A stretch of 50,109 nucleotides of DNA from Bacteroides sp. (GCA_014801785.1 JAAVDN010000009.1:98742-148850), one strand, 5' to 3'. Positions 25,308 to 34,052 are shown, counted from the stretch's first letter. The notes: a model not told the origin generated them from the sequence alone. Numbers and translations: made by a program.

Positions 25308-26000
25308 ATGTCTACAATAATTGAATTTGCAGATGGAACAGCGACTGATTCTCGGTCAGAGGTAAACCACCTCGTTCCGGATGCAGCCTTCTCAGAAAGT
25401 GCGGCAGCCGAGCAGGAGGCAGCCAAATACCGTTCAGCCGATTCCAGACGCGAACAGACCGTTAATCAGTTTAAATCCGCCATCGTGATATGTCGTAATC
25501 TGTTTATAAAAAAGATGGAAGACTACGGGCTATCCTGGCGTTTTATGCGTCCGGAAAGTCTGACGGATCAGATAATGATCAAAGCCCTTCGCATCCGATC
25601 CTTGGAAACCAAAGGTGGACGAGGACAAATCGATGAAGGAATTGAACCGGAATTCATAGGTATCGTGAACTACAGTACGATAGCTCTCATTCAGCTCCAG
25701 CTTGGAGAACCAGCCGGACTGACATTGCCCGGACTCAGTCCGGAAGAAGCCCTGATGTTCTATGATGAGGCAATCGACAAAGCGACCGGTCTTATGCTTG
25801 ACAAGAACCATGACTATGATGAGGCATGGAGAAGTATGCGCGTGTCAAGCTTTACTGACATTATTCTCCAAAAAATTCTAAGAACGAAGGAGATTGAAAA
25901 CCATAATGGCCAGACAGTGGTCAGCGAAGGAATTGACGCCAATTACATGGATATGATCAACTACGCCCTCTTCGCCTTAATCAAACTTTCGGAAAGATGA
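25308..26000 (+). CDS. DUF1599 domain protein
   Basis: The 230-residue product contains two copies of the same unit: CRNLFIKKMEDYGLSWRFMRPESLTDQI near residue 65 and LMLDKNHDYDEAWRSMRVSSFTDII near residue 165. Each is followed by an EGI(E/D)-x-x-(F/Y) stretch and INYA or VNYS. This matches the DUF1599 family of Bacteroidota as I know it, whose function is unresolved. Its stop overlaps the start of the DoxX-like gene by four bases (ATGA), so they form an operon. In related genomes as I recall them this pair is followed by tpiA; here rlmH on the other strand comes next. Confidence 0.85.
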   Translation: MSTIIEFADGTATDSRSEVNHLVPDAAFSESAAAEQEAAKYRSADSRREQTVNQFKSAIVICRNLFIKKMEDYGLSWRFMRPESLTDQIMIKALRIRSLETKGGRGQIDEGIEPEFIGIVNYSTIALIQLQLGEPAGLTLPGLSPEEALMFYDEAIDKATGLMLDKNHDYDEAWRSMRVSSFTDIILQKILRTKEIENHNGQTVVSEGIDANYMDMINYALFALIKLSER

Positions 26001-27301
26001 ATCAGGTCATGACGCGGAGTCTGACCTGGATCTCCAGAGTCGGTGTCGGAGCGACTTTTATCTTCTCTGGATTTACAAAAGGAATTGACCCGTACGGAAC
26101 GCTATATAAACTACGGGATTACCTGACAGCCGTTTCAATCGATCTTCCAGATCCTTTTCTCCTCGTTGTATCCTTTACCCTTTTCCTGACCGAGTTTCTT
26201 CTTGGTCTCTTTATACTTCTGGGATGCTATAGAAAAATAGCACCGCGATTAGTAGCGCTCATAATGCTCTTTATGCTGGCACTGACGCTATGGATCGCAA
26301 TCGCCAATCCTGTAGCTGATTGTGGATGTTTCGGAGATGCCTTAATTCTCTCCAACTGGGCGACCTTATTCAAGAATGTTGTTCTTACACTCATGGCGAT
26401 ATGGTTAGTCAGATTCAATACGTCAGTTGTTTCACTGATCGCCCCTGCCGTCCAATGGCTCGCATTTGTCGGAGGAGGTTGCTATCTTGCAATCATTTCC
26501 TTTATCGGATATCGAATTCAGCCCATTATTGACTTCAGACCGTTTCCTTCCGGTTCTCATATTGTCGTAGACGAAGTTACAGAAGATAACGAACAATATA
26601 GTTTCATCTATAGGCGAGGAAATGAGGAAATGCGTGTCGAGGCCAATGATGAACTGCCGGAAGAATCCGAAGGCTGGACCTTTGAAAGAAGAGAATTGAT
26701 TCCCGGACAGGAAAATCGGAATCAGAAAGAATCCTCTTTCCGTATTTTCGATGAGGATGGAGATGAAGATATAACAACCGATCTGATTGATTCAGATTCA
26801 ACCACTCTTCTTGTGTGTATGCCTGAGCCTGCGAAGGTCTCCAAAGGTGATATCTGGCGTATAGAAGAATTATTGGCTGAAGCAGAAGAGGAGGATATAG
26901 ACGGGATGATTGTCGCCGGAGGAGGCGACATGACTATTCTCAATATATGGAAAGAGAATCTTTCAGATCGTTTCCCGATCTATCAGGCAGAAGACACCTC
27001 CATAAAGATGCTTGTAAGAGGCAATCCGGGAATCGTCATCCTTCACGGAGACTCTATAGGTATGAAAGGGACTTTGTCGTCAATACCGCTGCGCAGTCTG
27101 ATGAAAGAACGCGGTATTGACTCAACCGGATATGAAATTAAAGATTTCTCTTTCCCGCTCCACAAATGGTTGAATCTCCTGTCAATAGGCCTGGGCATTT
27201 GGATTCTCGTCCTGATAATCGGATCTGCCCTCGGATGGTTCATTCGTGGTGGTAGGGTTCACCACGTAGAATCGTCATCCCTCGATAAATCTGTTCAATA
27301 A
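25997..27301 (+). CDS. DoxX/MauE-like membrane protein with C-terminal extracytoplasmic domain
   Basis: The 434 residues hold a four- to five-helix membrane domain (about 10-30, 52-76, 82-103, 120-140, 148-170) containing DCGCFGD (108-114), the cysteine motif of DoxX/MauE-type proteins. A soluble part of about 220 residues follows, with a thioredoxin-like look (TTLLVCMPEPAKV, DGMIVAGGGD, NPGIVILHGD), and then a final membrane helix (about 395-418). A redox role at the membrane is suggested by the family, not proven; the soluble part lacks a CxxC pair. The last 62 bases overlap the rlmH gene end on the opposite strand. Confidence 0.82.
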   Translation: MNQVMTRSLTWISRVGVGATFIFSGFTKGIDPYGTLYKLRDYLTAVSIDLPDPFLLVVSFTLFLTEFLLGLFILLGCYRKIAPRLVALIMLFMLALTLWIAIANPVADCGCFGDALILSNWATLFKNVVLTLMAIWLVRFNTSVVSLIAPAVQWLAFVGGGCYLAIISFIGYRIQPIIDFRPFPSGSHIVVDEVTEDNEQYSFIYRRGNEEMRVEANDELPEESEGWTFERRELIPGQENRNQKESSFRIFDEDGDEDITTDLIDSDSTTLLVCMPEPAKVSKGDIWRIEELLAEAEEEDIDGMIVAGGGDMTILNIWKENLSDRFPIYQAEDTSIKMLVRGNPGIVILHGDSIGMKGTLSSIPLRSLMKERGIDSTGYEIKDFSFPLHKWLNLLSIGLGIWILVLIIGSALGWFIRGGRVHHVESSSLDKSVQ

Positions 27302-27719
27302 AAAACAATCGGACCATCTCATGACTGAAGGTCATTCTTGAGAGAGAAAGTTTTCGGTCAGCACGTGCGTAGACATCCTTAGAGAATCCATAAGGACCTC
27401 CGACAGAGAACACCACTCTTTTTCTTCCAGATCCCATCCATTTCTCAAGCATTCCGGCGAACTCCACGGAGGTAGGCATCTCTCCTCGCTCATCAAGAAG
27501 CACGAGCATGTCTCCACCCTGGAGTTCGCTGAGTATGGTTCTTCCCTCAGCCTCCTTCTGTTGCTCCTGGGTAAGCTTCCTGGTATTGCGTACATCAGCA
27601 AGGCTCTTAATCGAGAAAGGGACATAATGCTTCAGGCGTTTCTCATATTCCTCTATTCCCTTCACTATATACGGAGTTGTTGTCTTTCCGACTGTCATCA
27701 ACACAAATTCCATATTCAA
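27240..27719 (-). CDS. rlmH: 23S rRNA pseudouridine-1915 N3-methyltransferase
   Basis: RlmH is a SPOUT methyltransferase acting on pseudouridine 1915 in helix 69 of 23S rRNA in assembled 70S ribosomes. The 159 residues include ALDERG-like VLLDERGEMPTS, the knot motif FSVGGPYGFSKDV and the conserved end RLFFIEQIYRGMTILRGEPYHHE. The length is normal. Its 3' end overlaps the convergent DoxX-like gene by 62 bases. Upstream lies a 430-base gap with a palindromic repeat and then nadC, a neighbour often seen in Bacteroidales. Confidence 0.93.
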   Translation of the reverse strand: MNMEFVLMTVGKTTTPYIVKGIEEYEKRLKHYVPFSIKSLADVRNTRKLTQEQQKEAEGRTILSELQGGDMLVLLDERGEMPTSVEFAGMLEKWMGSGRKRVVFSVGGPYGFSKDVYARADRKLSLSRMTFSHEMVRLFFIEQIYRGMTILRGEPYHHE

Positions 27720-27780
27720 TCATTTTAAGAACTATTCCACAACAAAAAACACTGTTCGCAGTTCGATTGATTAATTCATA

Positions 27781-27976
27781 AGAGTGTGTTTGGCTTTAAA
27801 TGATTTCAGCACAAAGAGAGATTTCGGAGGAATTTTTCAAAGTTGAAGAGAGAGCGATGCGGGCACCGCGACCGATGAATCCTTTGAAAAAGGACCCGAA
27901 AGATCCTTTGTGATGAAATCAAAAATAACCAGTTATACTCAGATAAGTTAATTCGGTATAAAACCAAACAAACTCT
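27781..27976. repeat. Palindromic repeat family 2, full copy
   Basis: Outer arms AGAGTGTGTTTGG (27781-27793) and CCAAACAAACTCT (27964-27976) pair in 12 of 13 positions. Inner arms at 27801-27842 and 27882-27921 pair imperfectly along about 40 bases (TGATTTCA...CACAAAG and TTTTTCAAAG). The centre carries GACCGATGAATCCTTT, which is repeated with one change at 46824-46839. No credible gene lies in 27720-28149; the feature looks like a non-autonomous mobile or structured element. Confidence 0.7.
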
Positions 27977-28074
27977 AAGATCCGCGCCCACGAGATTTTT
28001 TGTGAAACGGGGTATTGTCGCGAAAATAATTCTTTATCGCCATTTATCCAAATAGATTCGCCGCGAGAAGAAGA

Positions 28075-28082
28075 TATTTTTG
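28075..28082 (+). promoter_or_regulatory. Candidate promoter of nadC
   Basis: TATTTTTG matches the -7 consensus, 67 bases before the nadC ATG. No good -33 element is seen at the expected distance. Confidence 0.4.
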
Positions 28083-28149
28083 CCAGACCCAAACTATTTT
28101 ACTAACTTCGCTTTCCCAAAAGGAAAACCTAAAGAGTACAAACTGCTTT

Positions 28150-28998
28150 ATGAAAACCAAGGAAGAACTTATTGATGATCTGCTTGAGCTCGCTTTTGCT
28201 GAAGATCTCGGCGATGGAGATCATACCACCCTTTCCACTATCCCGGCCGATGCAATGGGACGCAGTCGCCTGATCATAAAAGAAGAGGGGATTCTGGCAG
28301 GTGTGGAAATAGCCCGAAAAGTATTGAATAAGGTCAACCCATCTATCCGTATGGAGGTCTTTATCAAAGATGGGAGTCACGTTCATCCCGGAGATATTGC
28401 CTTTGTAGCCGAGGGTCCGGTCCGGTCTCTACTTATCGCGGAGCGCACCATGCTTAATATTATGCAACGCATGAGTGGAGTCGCGACAATGACAAATAGA
28501 TATCAGGAAGAGCTGAAAGGGCTGCACACCCGTGTTCTCGACACGCGCAAAACAACTCCCGGAATGCGTATGCTTGAAAAAGATGCTGTTGCGATAGGAG
28601 GTGGTAAGAATCATCGTATCGGTCTGTTCGACATGATTCTTATAAAGGATAATCATGAAGATTTCGCCGGAGGAATTGAAAAAGCAATTGAACGCGCCCG
28701 CGAATATTGCAGGGAAAACGGAAAAGACCTTAAGATCGAGGTTGAAGTGCGTTCGTTGGATGACATCAGACGTGTCCTTGAAATCGGTGGTGTTGACCGC
28801 ATAATGTTCGACAACTTCTCCCCCGAACTAACAAAAGAAGCAGTCAAAATGGTCGGAGGAAAGATGGAGACGGAATCCTCCGGAGGTATTACTCTTGAAA
28901 ATCTTCGTGCCTATGGAGAAACAGGAGTGGACTTCATATCCGTTGGAGCGCTGACCCATAGCGTTAAGGGACTCGACATGTCATTCAAAGCTTTCTGA
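28150..28998 (+). CDS. nadC: Nicotinate-nucleotide pyrophosphorylase (carboxylating)
   Basis: NadC (quinolinate phosphoribosyltransferase) makes nicotinate mononucleotide from quinolinate and PRPP in de novo NAD synthesis. The 282 residues show EDLGDGDHTT at the start, ERTMLNIMQRMSGVATMT, the TRKTTPGMR motif, GGGKNHRIGLFDMILIKDNH, and EVEVRSLDD with SSGGIT near the end. The length is typical. yraN follows after 24 bases, so the three plus-strand genes nadC, yraN and trmN6 may be co-transcribed. Confidence 0.95.
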   Translation: MKTKEELIDDLLELAFAEDLGDGDHTTLSTIPADAMGRSRLIIKEEGILAGVEIARKVLNKVNPSIRMEVFIKDGSHVHPGDIAFVAEGPVRSLLIAERTMLNIMQRMSGVATMTNRYQEELKGLHTRVLDTRKTTPGMRMLEKDAVAIGGGKNHRIGLFDMILIKDNHEDFAGGIEKAIERAREYCRENGKDLKIEVEVRSLDDIRRVLEIGGVDRIMFDNFSPELTKEAVKMVGGKMETESSGGITLENLRAYGETGVDFISVGALTHSVKGLDMSFKAF

Positions 28999-29022
28999 CG
29001 ATCTGATGAAGACAGGAATATA

Positions 29023-29439
29023 ATGAGTGGGCACTCACAAAATAAAACACCTGCCTCTTCAAAGGTAAATGCAGAGAAACGCGGCCATATCGCAGAGGAT
29101 GTGGCCGCGACTTATCTGCTGCAACAGGGATATCTGATAAGAGAACGAAACTGGAAAAATTCAAAAGGGAAGAACGAAGTAGACATCATAGCTCAGCATG
29201 GTGATGAAATCATTTTTGTTGAAGTCAAATGCAGAACCGGTGAAGGAGACGATCCTGTTGCGGCTGTAAACGCAAGGAAAATGATGAAAATGACGAAAGC
29301 GGCAGATAGTTATTTGCGATCGCTCCCACAGAAATTATTCTATCGTTTCGATATCATCGCTTTTCACGGAAACCCGGTGCCGGAAAATATACAACATTTC
29401 CGGGACGCATTCATAGCCCCTATAACCACAGGGAAATAG
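29023..29439 (+). CDS. UPF0102 (YraN) family nuclease-like protein
   Basis: The 138-residue product has the YraN hallmark order: GHIAEDVAATYLLQQGY, RERNWKNSKGKNEVDIIAQ with the conserved E-x-D-I-I, FVEVKCRTGEG and a C-terminal RFDIIAF. The fold belongs to the restriction-endonuclease-like superfamily, with E/D and E-x-K residues retained, but the biological role is not settled. The first 15 residues are a polar extension. It sits 24 bases after nadC. Confidence 0.9.
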   Translation: MSGHSQNKTPASSKVNAEKRGHIAEDVAATYLLQQGYLIRERNWKNSKGKNEVDIIAQHGDEIIFVEVKCRTGEGDDPVAAVNARKMMKMTKAADSYLRSLPQKLFYRFDIIAFHGNPVPENIQHFRDAFIAPITTGK

Positions 29440-29483
29440 AAATTTCCTGCAAAATGAAGTCCAGACCATAAATAGTTTATTTG

Positions 29484-30236
29484 ATGAAATCACCTTTTTT
29501 CCACTTCAAGCATTTCAGTGTCCGGCATCAGATGAGTGCGATGAAAATTGGCGTAGACTCCGTTCTTCTTGGAGGCTGGGCAGATCTGGATGGAGTGACG
29601 ACTATTCTGGATGTAGGTTCAGGTTGTGGAATCCTTGCCCTTATGGCAGTCCAGCGCTCAAGCCAACTTACAGCTACAGGAATTGAGATTGAACCTGACG
29701 CAGCAGCGGAGGCTACAGAGAATTTCCGCCAATCGCCCTGGAGTGACAGACTAAGGTTGCTTAAGGAAGACTTTTCCTTATTCTGCTCAGACCCCAGGAA
29801 TACAGCCTCCTTTGATATGCTCATCTCTAATCCTCCTTATTTTTCATCCGGAATCAGCGAAATCGACGACCCTCGAAAATTGGCGCGCCATCAAGGGACG
29901 CTCTCCCCTTTTTCTATTCTATCTGACGGCTATAGTCTTTTGAAAGAAAAAGGGAGGATTTCAATGGTTCTCCCTGCTGTCTTTAAGGATAGTATAATTT
30001 CAGAAGCTTACAAAACAGGGTATCGTCTGCTAAGACTTACTAAGGTCAGAGGTCATATTTCAGCACCTGTCAAACGAATACTCATAGAATTTGAAAAGAA
30101 CTCCCTTTCCCCAGTTTATCAACCTTCATGTTCTGACAGCCCCCTCATCGAAGATGAGCTTATCCTCGAATCTTCTCCAGGAGTGCCGACTCAGAGACAT
30201 CGGCAAATGTTGCATGAGTTCTACCTTAAATTCTGA
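29484..30236 (+). CDS. trmN6: tRNA1(Val) adenine-37 N6-methyltransferase
   Basis: The enzyme (also called YfiC) methylates A37 of tRNA-Val. The 250 residues contain the family start MKIGVDSVLLGGWA, the cofactor motif LDVGSGCGILALMA, IEIEPDA and the adenine-methylase motif NPPY (116-119) followed by FSSG. The C-terminal RILIEFEK is also typical. The ATG at 29484 is used; a TTG sits directly before it. A strong two-way terminator follows, shared with the convergent channel gene. Confidence 0.88.
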   Translation: MKSPFFHFKHFSVRHQMSAMKIGVDSVLLGGWADLDGVTTILDVGSGCGILALMAVQRSSQLTATGIEIEPDAAAEATENFRQSPWSDRLRLLKEDFSLFCSDPRNTASFDMLISNPPYFSSGISEIDDPRKLARHQGTLSPFSILSDGYSLLKEKGRISMVLPAVFKDSIISEAYKTGYRLLRLTKVRGHISAPVKRILIEFEKNSLSPVYQPSCSDSPLIEDELILESSPGVPTQRHRQMLHEFYLKF

Positions 30237-30264
30237 CATGTTGGCTTCTATGTTATTACAGCAT

Positions 30265-30305
30265 AAATCGCCCCAGTTCACTTTGAAGTGACTCTGGGGC
30301 GATTT
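30265..30305. terminator. Bidirectional terminator between trmN6 and the channel gene
   Basis: AAATCGCCCCAG (30265-30276) pairs with CTGGGGCGATTT (30294-30305), with an inner TCACT/AGTGA stem; TTTT follows to 30308. The end of the ion channel gene on the minus strand is 19 bases away. Confidence 0.88.
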
Positions 30306-30323
30306 TTTACATTTCATTTTTTA

Positions 30324-31133
30324 TCAGGATTCAGCTGAAGCATCCGGAGAGGTTGGAACTCCTCCTTGTTGGCTCTTTATTTTTGCCAGTTCATCCTTTG
30401 CAGTCTTTGCCTCCTTACGGAGTCTTTCAAGTTCGGGGAGACTTCCCTCGGAGTTACGCTGCTTGATGAGATTGGTGACATACACTGTAAATATCGGGAA
30501 CATCATCATACCTAAGGCCGCCAGCAAGACTGACAGGACCCGACCTACAGTTGTTACGGCAATTATATTGCAACCAACAGTCGTCGCATCCATAAATGCC
30601 CACCATACCGCGTCAGAATAGACCAGAACGAGAGGATTAATATTCTTTTCAAAAACGAAAAAAACAAGCGATCCGAAATAGATTGTTGCAAGGAGGGTGA
30701 CTACATAGGTAAGAAACAAAGATGTAGCACGATTATATGTAAACCATCCCACAACAATAGCGAGAGCATAACCTCCTCTTACCAACGGAATAAACCGAAT
30801 CAGATAATAAGTCTGAGCTGAGAAATGCCACCCAAAATAATCAAAAATAGCCAAATATGGGATGGAGACAAGGAAAAAGACAAAATGGGTTGCCAGATAA
30901 TGCTTCTTGTCAATCGCAAAAGCCCATTCGAGAAAGAAATCGAATAGGAACAGCACACAGATCCAGAATTGAGTCTTTATAAATTCGGGCTGTTTATAGA
31001 ATGCTATATTCTTGAAAGTATCTATCGATATGGTCACGACAAGATAAATGGAGAGCAGAAGCACCATTACGTGTAGAAAATCTATCAGCCAACGTCGTCC
31101 TCTGACTGATTGTGGAAGGGATGTTTGCGGCAT
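30324..31133 (-). CDS. Voltage-gated-type ion channel protein with unusual filter
   Basis: The 269-residue product has about six membrane helices (near 17-36, 53-70, 80-96, 104-128, 136-160, 196-220) and a pore loop before the last one. This is the layout of Ion_trans/potassium channel proteins. The selectivity filter reads TTVGCNI (184-190) where potassium channels carry TVGYG, so the key Tyr-Gly is Cys-Asn. Ion preference therefore cannot be assumed. A charged C-terminal coiled coil (EGSLPELERLRKEAKTAKDELAKIK) may serve assembly. Its promoter and partners are not clear; it stands alone on the minus strand. Confidence 0.75.
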   Translation of the reverse strand: MPQTSLPQSVRGRRWLIDFLHVMVLLLSIYLVVTISIDTFKNIAFYKQPEFIKTQFWICVLFLFDFFLEWAFAIDKKHYLATHFVFFLVSIPYLAIFDYFGWHFSAQTYYLIRFIPLVRGGYALAIVVGWFTYNRATSLFLTYVVTLLATIYFGSLVFFVFEKNINPLVLVYSDAVWWAFMDATTVGCNIIAVTTVGRVLSVLLAALGMMMFPIFTVYVTNLIKQRNSEGSLPELERLRKEAKTAKDELAKIKSQQGGVPTSPDASAES

Positions 31134-31295
31134 AATCTTTAATTTTAAGTAGTTTTTAGCTTATATTATTATATTGCACGAGACCCCCATTTTGTTCGCT
31201 CATTGAGATCCCTCCCACAAGAAATGATAACGATAGGGTCTTATTACTCCACGTCCCAATCCATCGTTTTTACAGCCTTTCCTCCCTACTGCCAA

Positions 31296-32006
31296 CTATC
31301 CCTCCAGTCCTATCCACCGCCGGGATTCGTCATCCGACAGTATTTCTGGAGTCGCGCCGTCAGCAACTATCCGTCCCTCTCCTATCACGACTACTCTGTT
31401 GCAAATTGCTTCGACAAGCGTAAGATCATGGGTAGCCACTAAAAGACTTTTATCATAATCACGCAGAACCCGTATTAGTTCCCGTCTTGCCCTCCAGTCA
31501 AGATTTGCTGTGGGCTCGTCAAGAATCATTATCTCCGGTCTCATTGACAACACCGTTGCGATTGCTCCCATACGCTTTTGACCACCAGACAAGGATGATG
31601 GATTTCTTTTTCTAAGTTCAAGTAGTCCTACAGATTCCAATGCCTCCTTTACCCTCCTTTCAACCTCTTTATGCTCCAGATTCATGTTGAGGGGTCCGAA
31701 CGCTACATCCTCTTCAAGCGAAGGCATGAAAAGTTGGTCATCCGCGTTCTGAAATACAAGTCCAACCAACCTACGAATTTCATTCAAAACTTTTCGTTCC
31801 AACTTGATACCGCAAACCACAACCTCACCTTTATCTGGCATTTGTAACCCGTTGGCCATGAGCAACAGCGTTGATTTTCCAGCGCCATTTAAACCCATTA
31901 GAGCTATCTTTTCCCCTTTTCCTATCTGCAGATTCAAACCTCTGAGTACCTCCGGACCATTCGGATAAGAAAAAAATATATCTTCAAACTTCAAGCAATT
32001 TTCCAT
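31296..32006 (-). CDS. nikO: Energy-coupling-factor ABC transporter ATPase, nickel type
   Basis: The 236-residue ATPase powers an ECF-type metal importer. It has Walker A GLNGAGKST (38-46), a Q-loop (LVFQNADDQLFMPS, typical of CbiO/EcfA), the signature SLSGGQKRM, Walker B IMILDEPTANLD and the switch His in ATHD. It lies 10 bases after the T-component gene, and the substrate-binding nikMN gene leads the operon. The name nikO, not cbiO, is inferred because the cluster adjoins a nickel enzyme, urease. The sequence alone cannot separate nickel from cobalt. Confidence 0.88.
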   Translation of the reverse strand: MENCLKFEDIFFSYPNGPEVLRGLNLQIGKGEKIALMGLNGAGKSTLLLMANGLQMPDKGEVVVCGIKLERKVLNEIRRLVGLVFQNADDQLFMPSLEEDVAFGPLNMNLEHKEVERRVKEALESVGLLELRKRNPSSLSGGQKRMGAIATVLSMRPEIMILDEPTANLDWRARRELIRVLRDYDKSLLVATHDLTLVEAICNRVVVIGEGRIVADGATPEILSDDESRRWIGLEG

Positions 32007-32016
32007 TATTCTATAT

Positions 32017-32796
32017 TTAGAAAATTTTGATGATATCCCAAAATCTGACCGTTAAAAACCAACAGAGGGAAAAAATGATAAAAACAGTATCACTCTTTTT
32101 CCAGCCATGGTCCATATTGAAATAATCCGGTATTTTCCCGTTAAAGCCTCTACTCAGCATGGCTCTATGTATGCGTTCGGAGCGCTCCACACTCCGGATG
32201 AACAACGCTCCGATAAAACTGCCCCAATCCCGCAGCGGCAACCCGTTCTTTCCATATCCACGACTCTCGCGTGCCTGTCTCATCGTCAATGCCTCTTCAA
32301 GAAGTATTTTCAGATAACGAAACACCATCAGCAATTGTGTGACAAGATATGTCGGGACCCTAAGGTGATTCAGGGAATGACAGAAACCACGGAATCCGCA
32401 TATCCTTATCAGCATAACCGATGCAGATACCGCAAGTAGGCCTCTGATAATTATACCTGCGAATGAGAGCCACCCTTTTGATATTGAGACTCCATAGATT
32501 ACCAATCCCCTCTCATGATCTAACAAGGGATTGAAGATGCCGATCAATGTAATAAAAGGAAGAAGAATAAAGGCCGGCTTGAGAAGCGATCCGAAACTTA
32601 CGCCAAGCCAAGGCGCAATCAATGCCAACCATACACCAAACCAAATCAGCATGCCTATATTAGTCAATGGGACTGAAAGCATGAATCCAAGAAAAAGAAA
32701 AATGACGACAGTTATCGAAAGCGGACTTATCCTCAAGTCCGGCTCTGCCGTCTCCAGGGAATTGAGAATAACTAAGGCTTTCTCAAGTTTTGTCAT
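32017..32796 (-). CDS. nikQ: Energy-coupling-factor transporter T component, nickel type
   Basis: The 259-residue membrane protein links the two ATPases to the substrate-binding unit. It has five or six hydrophobic helices and two cytoplasmic coupling motifs of the type Ala-Arg-Glu/Arg-Gly (MRQARESRGYG near 177, HRAMLSRGFNG near 213), the T-component hallmark. The ATG at 32796 is used; a TTG six bases upstream is less likely. It is the middle gene of the nikMN-nikQ-nikO operon on the minus strand. Confidence 0.86.
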   Translation of the reverse strand: MTKLEKALVILNSLETAEPDLRISPLSITVVIFLFLGFMLSVPLTNIGMLIWFGVWLALIAPWLGVSFGSLLKPAFILLPFITLIGIFNPLLDHERGLVIYGVSISKGWLSFAGIIIRGLLAVSASVMLIRICGFRGFCHSLNHLRVPTYLVTQLLMVFRYLKILLEEALTMRQARESRGYGKNGLPLRDWGSFIGALFIRSVERSERIHRAMLSRGFNGKIPDYFNMDHGWKKSDTVFIIFSLCWFLTVRFWDIIKIF

Positions 32797-32888
32797 ATTC
32801 AAACTTTTACCTCCCCAATATTTTCAATTTATAAGCCAACAAGCATCCCTACAAAAAACGACAGTTGTTTTAACCAGGAGCTTCTCTT

Positions 32889-33860
32889 TTACTTACGATT
32901 TCTCTTCCTCGTCATTACGAGAGTTCCGAAAATCCATACGAGTATGAGAGTAGCCAGACCGCCGAGGATACCGGAAAAGGAGTTTTCATAATCCGGCAGG
33001 ACTGCTGTTTTATCCTGTACTGACGCCGCTTCGGGTGCTATTCCTGATACAACTGTTGATAATTCGGGCTCTCCGGTCATCTTCTGTATGGACCATTCAA
33101 GTCCATCCGGATTCGACGAAGCATAGAAACAGATAAATCCTCCAAGAATCAGCGCCAGGACTCCGAATAATATAAGGAATCCTTTTGACGACATTTTATC
33201 CTTTCGGGAAGTTGGCGTTGAATACGGCAAAAGAAGAGAAGGGCGAGCACGTTGCACAAAGATAAGAACAGCAGAGGTTGCAAGCCCCTCTCCTATTCCA
33301 ATCAAGAGATGTATTCCACCCATAAATCCAAGAAAGCCGGCAAACGGCAACGCGGTTACTCCTGACAACTCTGTTTCAACCGTCACGGCCAACGCCCCTA
33401 ACTCAAGACCTATAACACAGGATATGATCGAGACGAGGATTATCCGCAGAGAAGAAGCAGGAAATTTTATCAGAGGACGGAAAATAAAAGGATATGCAAT
33501 CAGACAGGTCATTGCCCCCATATTCACAATGTTGCATCCCAAGGCTAAAAGACCACCGTCTGCAAAAACGAGACACTGTATAATCAGAACCGATACAAGT
33601 GTCAGAAAAGCCGCCCACGGTCCGAGAAGAGACGCTAAAAGCACTCCTCCGACTATATGGCCCGAACTTCCTGTGCCGGGAATTGAAAAATTAATCATCT
33701 GCGCAGCGAACACAAATGCGCCCATCACTCCCATCAAGGGAATGATATTCGGTCTCTCCTCTTTCTTGATCTCTTTTCCCGAAACGGCAATCAGGGCTAA
33801 AGATGATAAGCCTGCCACTATAGCGACCGGAGTTGAGACCAAGGCATCTGCCATGTGCAT
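32889..33860 (-). CDS. nikM: Nickel/cobalt ECF transporter substrate-binding protein, M and N parts fused
   Basis: This is the metal-binding S component. The ATG at 33860 gives MHMADALVS, placing His2 at the N-terminus, where NikM/CbiM proteins bind the metal with the amino group and His2; His68 in GHIVGG is the next expected ligand. An upstream in-frame start at 33905 would bury these residues and is rejected. About seven membrane helices are followed by a PDGLEW segment (near 258) and a final helix near the C-terminus. This is the NikN/PDGLE part, fused here into one 323-residue chain. Urease next door points to nickel. Confidence 0.88.
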   Translation of the reverse strand: MHMADALVSTPVAIVAGLSSLALIAVSGKEIKKEERPNIIPLMGVMGAFVFAAQMINFSIPGTGSSGHIVGGVLLASLLGPWAAFLTLVSVLIIQCLVFADGGLLALGCNIVNMGAMTCLIAYPFIFRPLIKFPASSLRIILVSIISCVIGLELGALAVTVETELSGVTALPFAGFLGFMGGIHLLIGIGEGLATSAVLIFVQRARPSLLLPYSTPTSRKDKMSSKGFLILFGVLALILGGFICFYASSNPDGLEWSIQKMTGEPELSTVVSGIAPEAASVQDKTAVLPDYENSFSGILGGLATLILVWIFGTLVMTRKRNRK

Positions 33861-33868
33861 ATCTCTAC

Positions 33869-33892
33869 AATAATTAGGGGTAATAATTAGGG
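33869..33892 (-). promoter_or_regulatory. Tandem 11-base repeat just upstream of nikM
   Basis: Read on the minus strand, CCCTAATTATT occurs twice, two bases apart (period 13), ending 8 bases before the nikM ATG. Tandem identical units in a leader suggest a protein or RNA control site, perhaps for nickel-dependent control, but the binding factor is unknown. No NikR-type gene is in the window. Confidence 0.4.
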
Positions 33893-34052
33893 ATATAACC
33901 TTCAAGGATGAAAGTCATTTTAGTAACAACCGCTCTATCAGATTGTTTTGACTGAACCAACGGAATAACCGTTTGTTCCTAATTATAAACTATATAATAA
34001 CAACACTTATCGGTAGAAGAGAGTAGTAAGTAGATAATTTCTTTTCATACGA

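Noticed and set aside
33861-34052. Nickel/cobalt or cobalamin riboswitch before nikM
   Set aside because: No box resembling a cobalamin riboswitch or the multi-helix NiCo element could be found; only a tandem 11-mer is visible.
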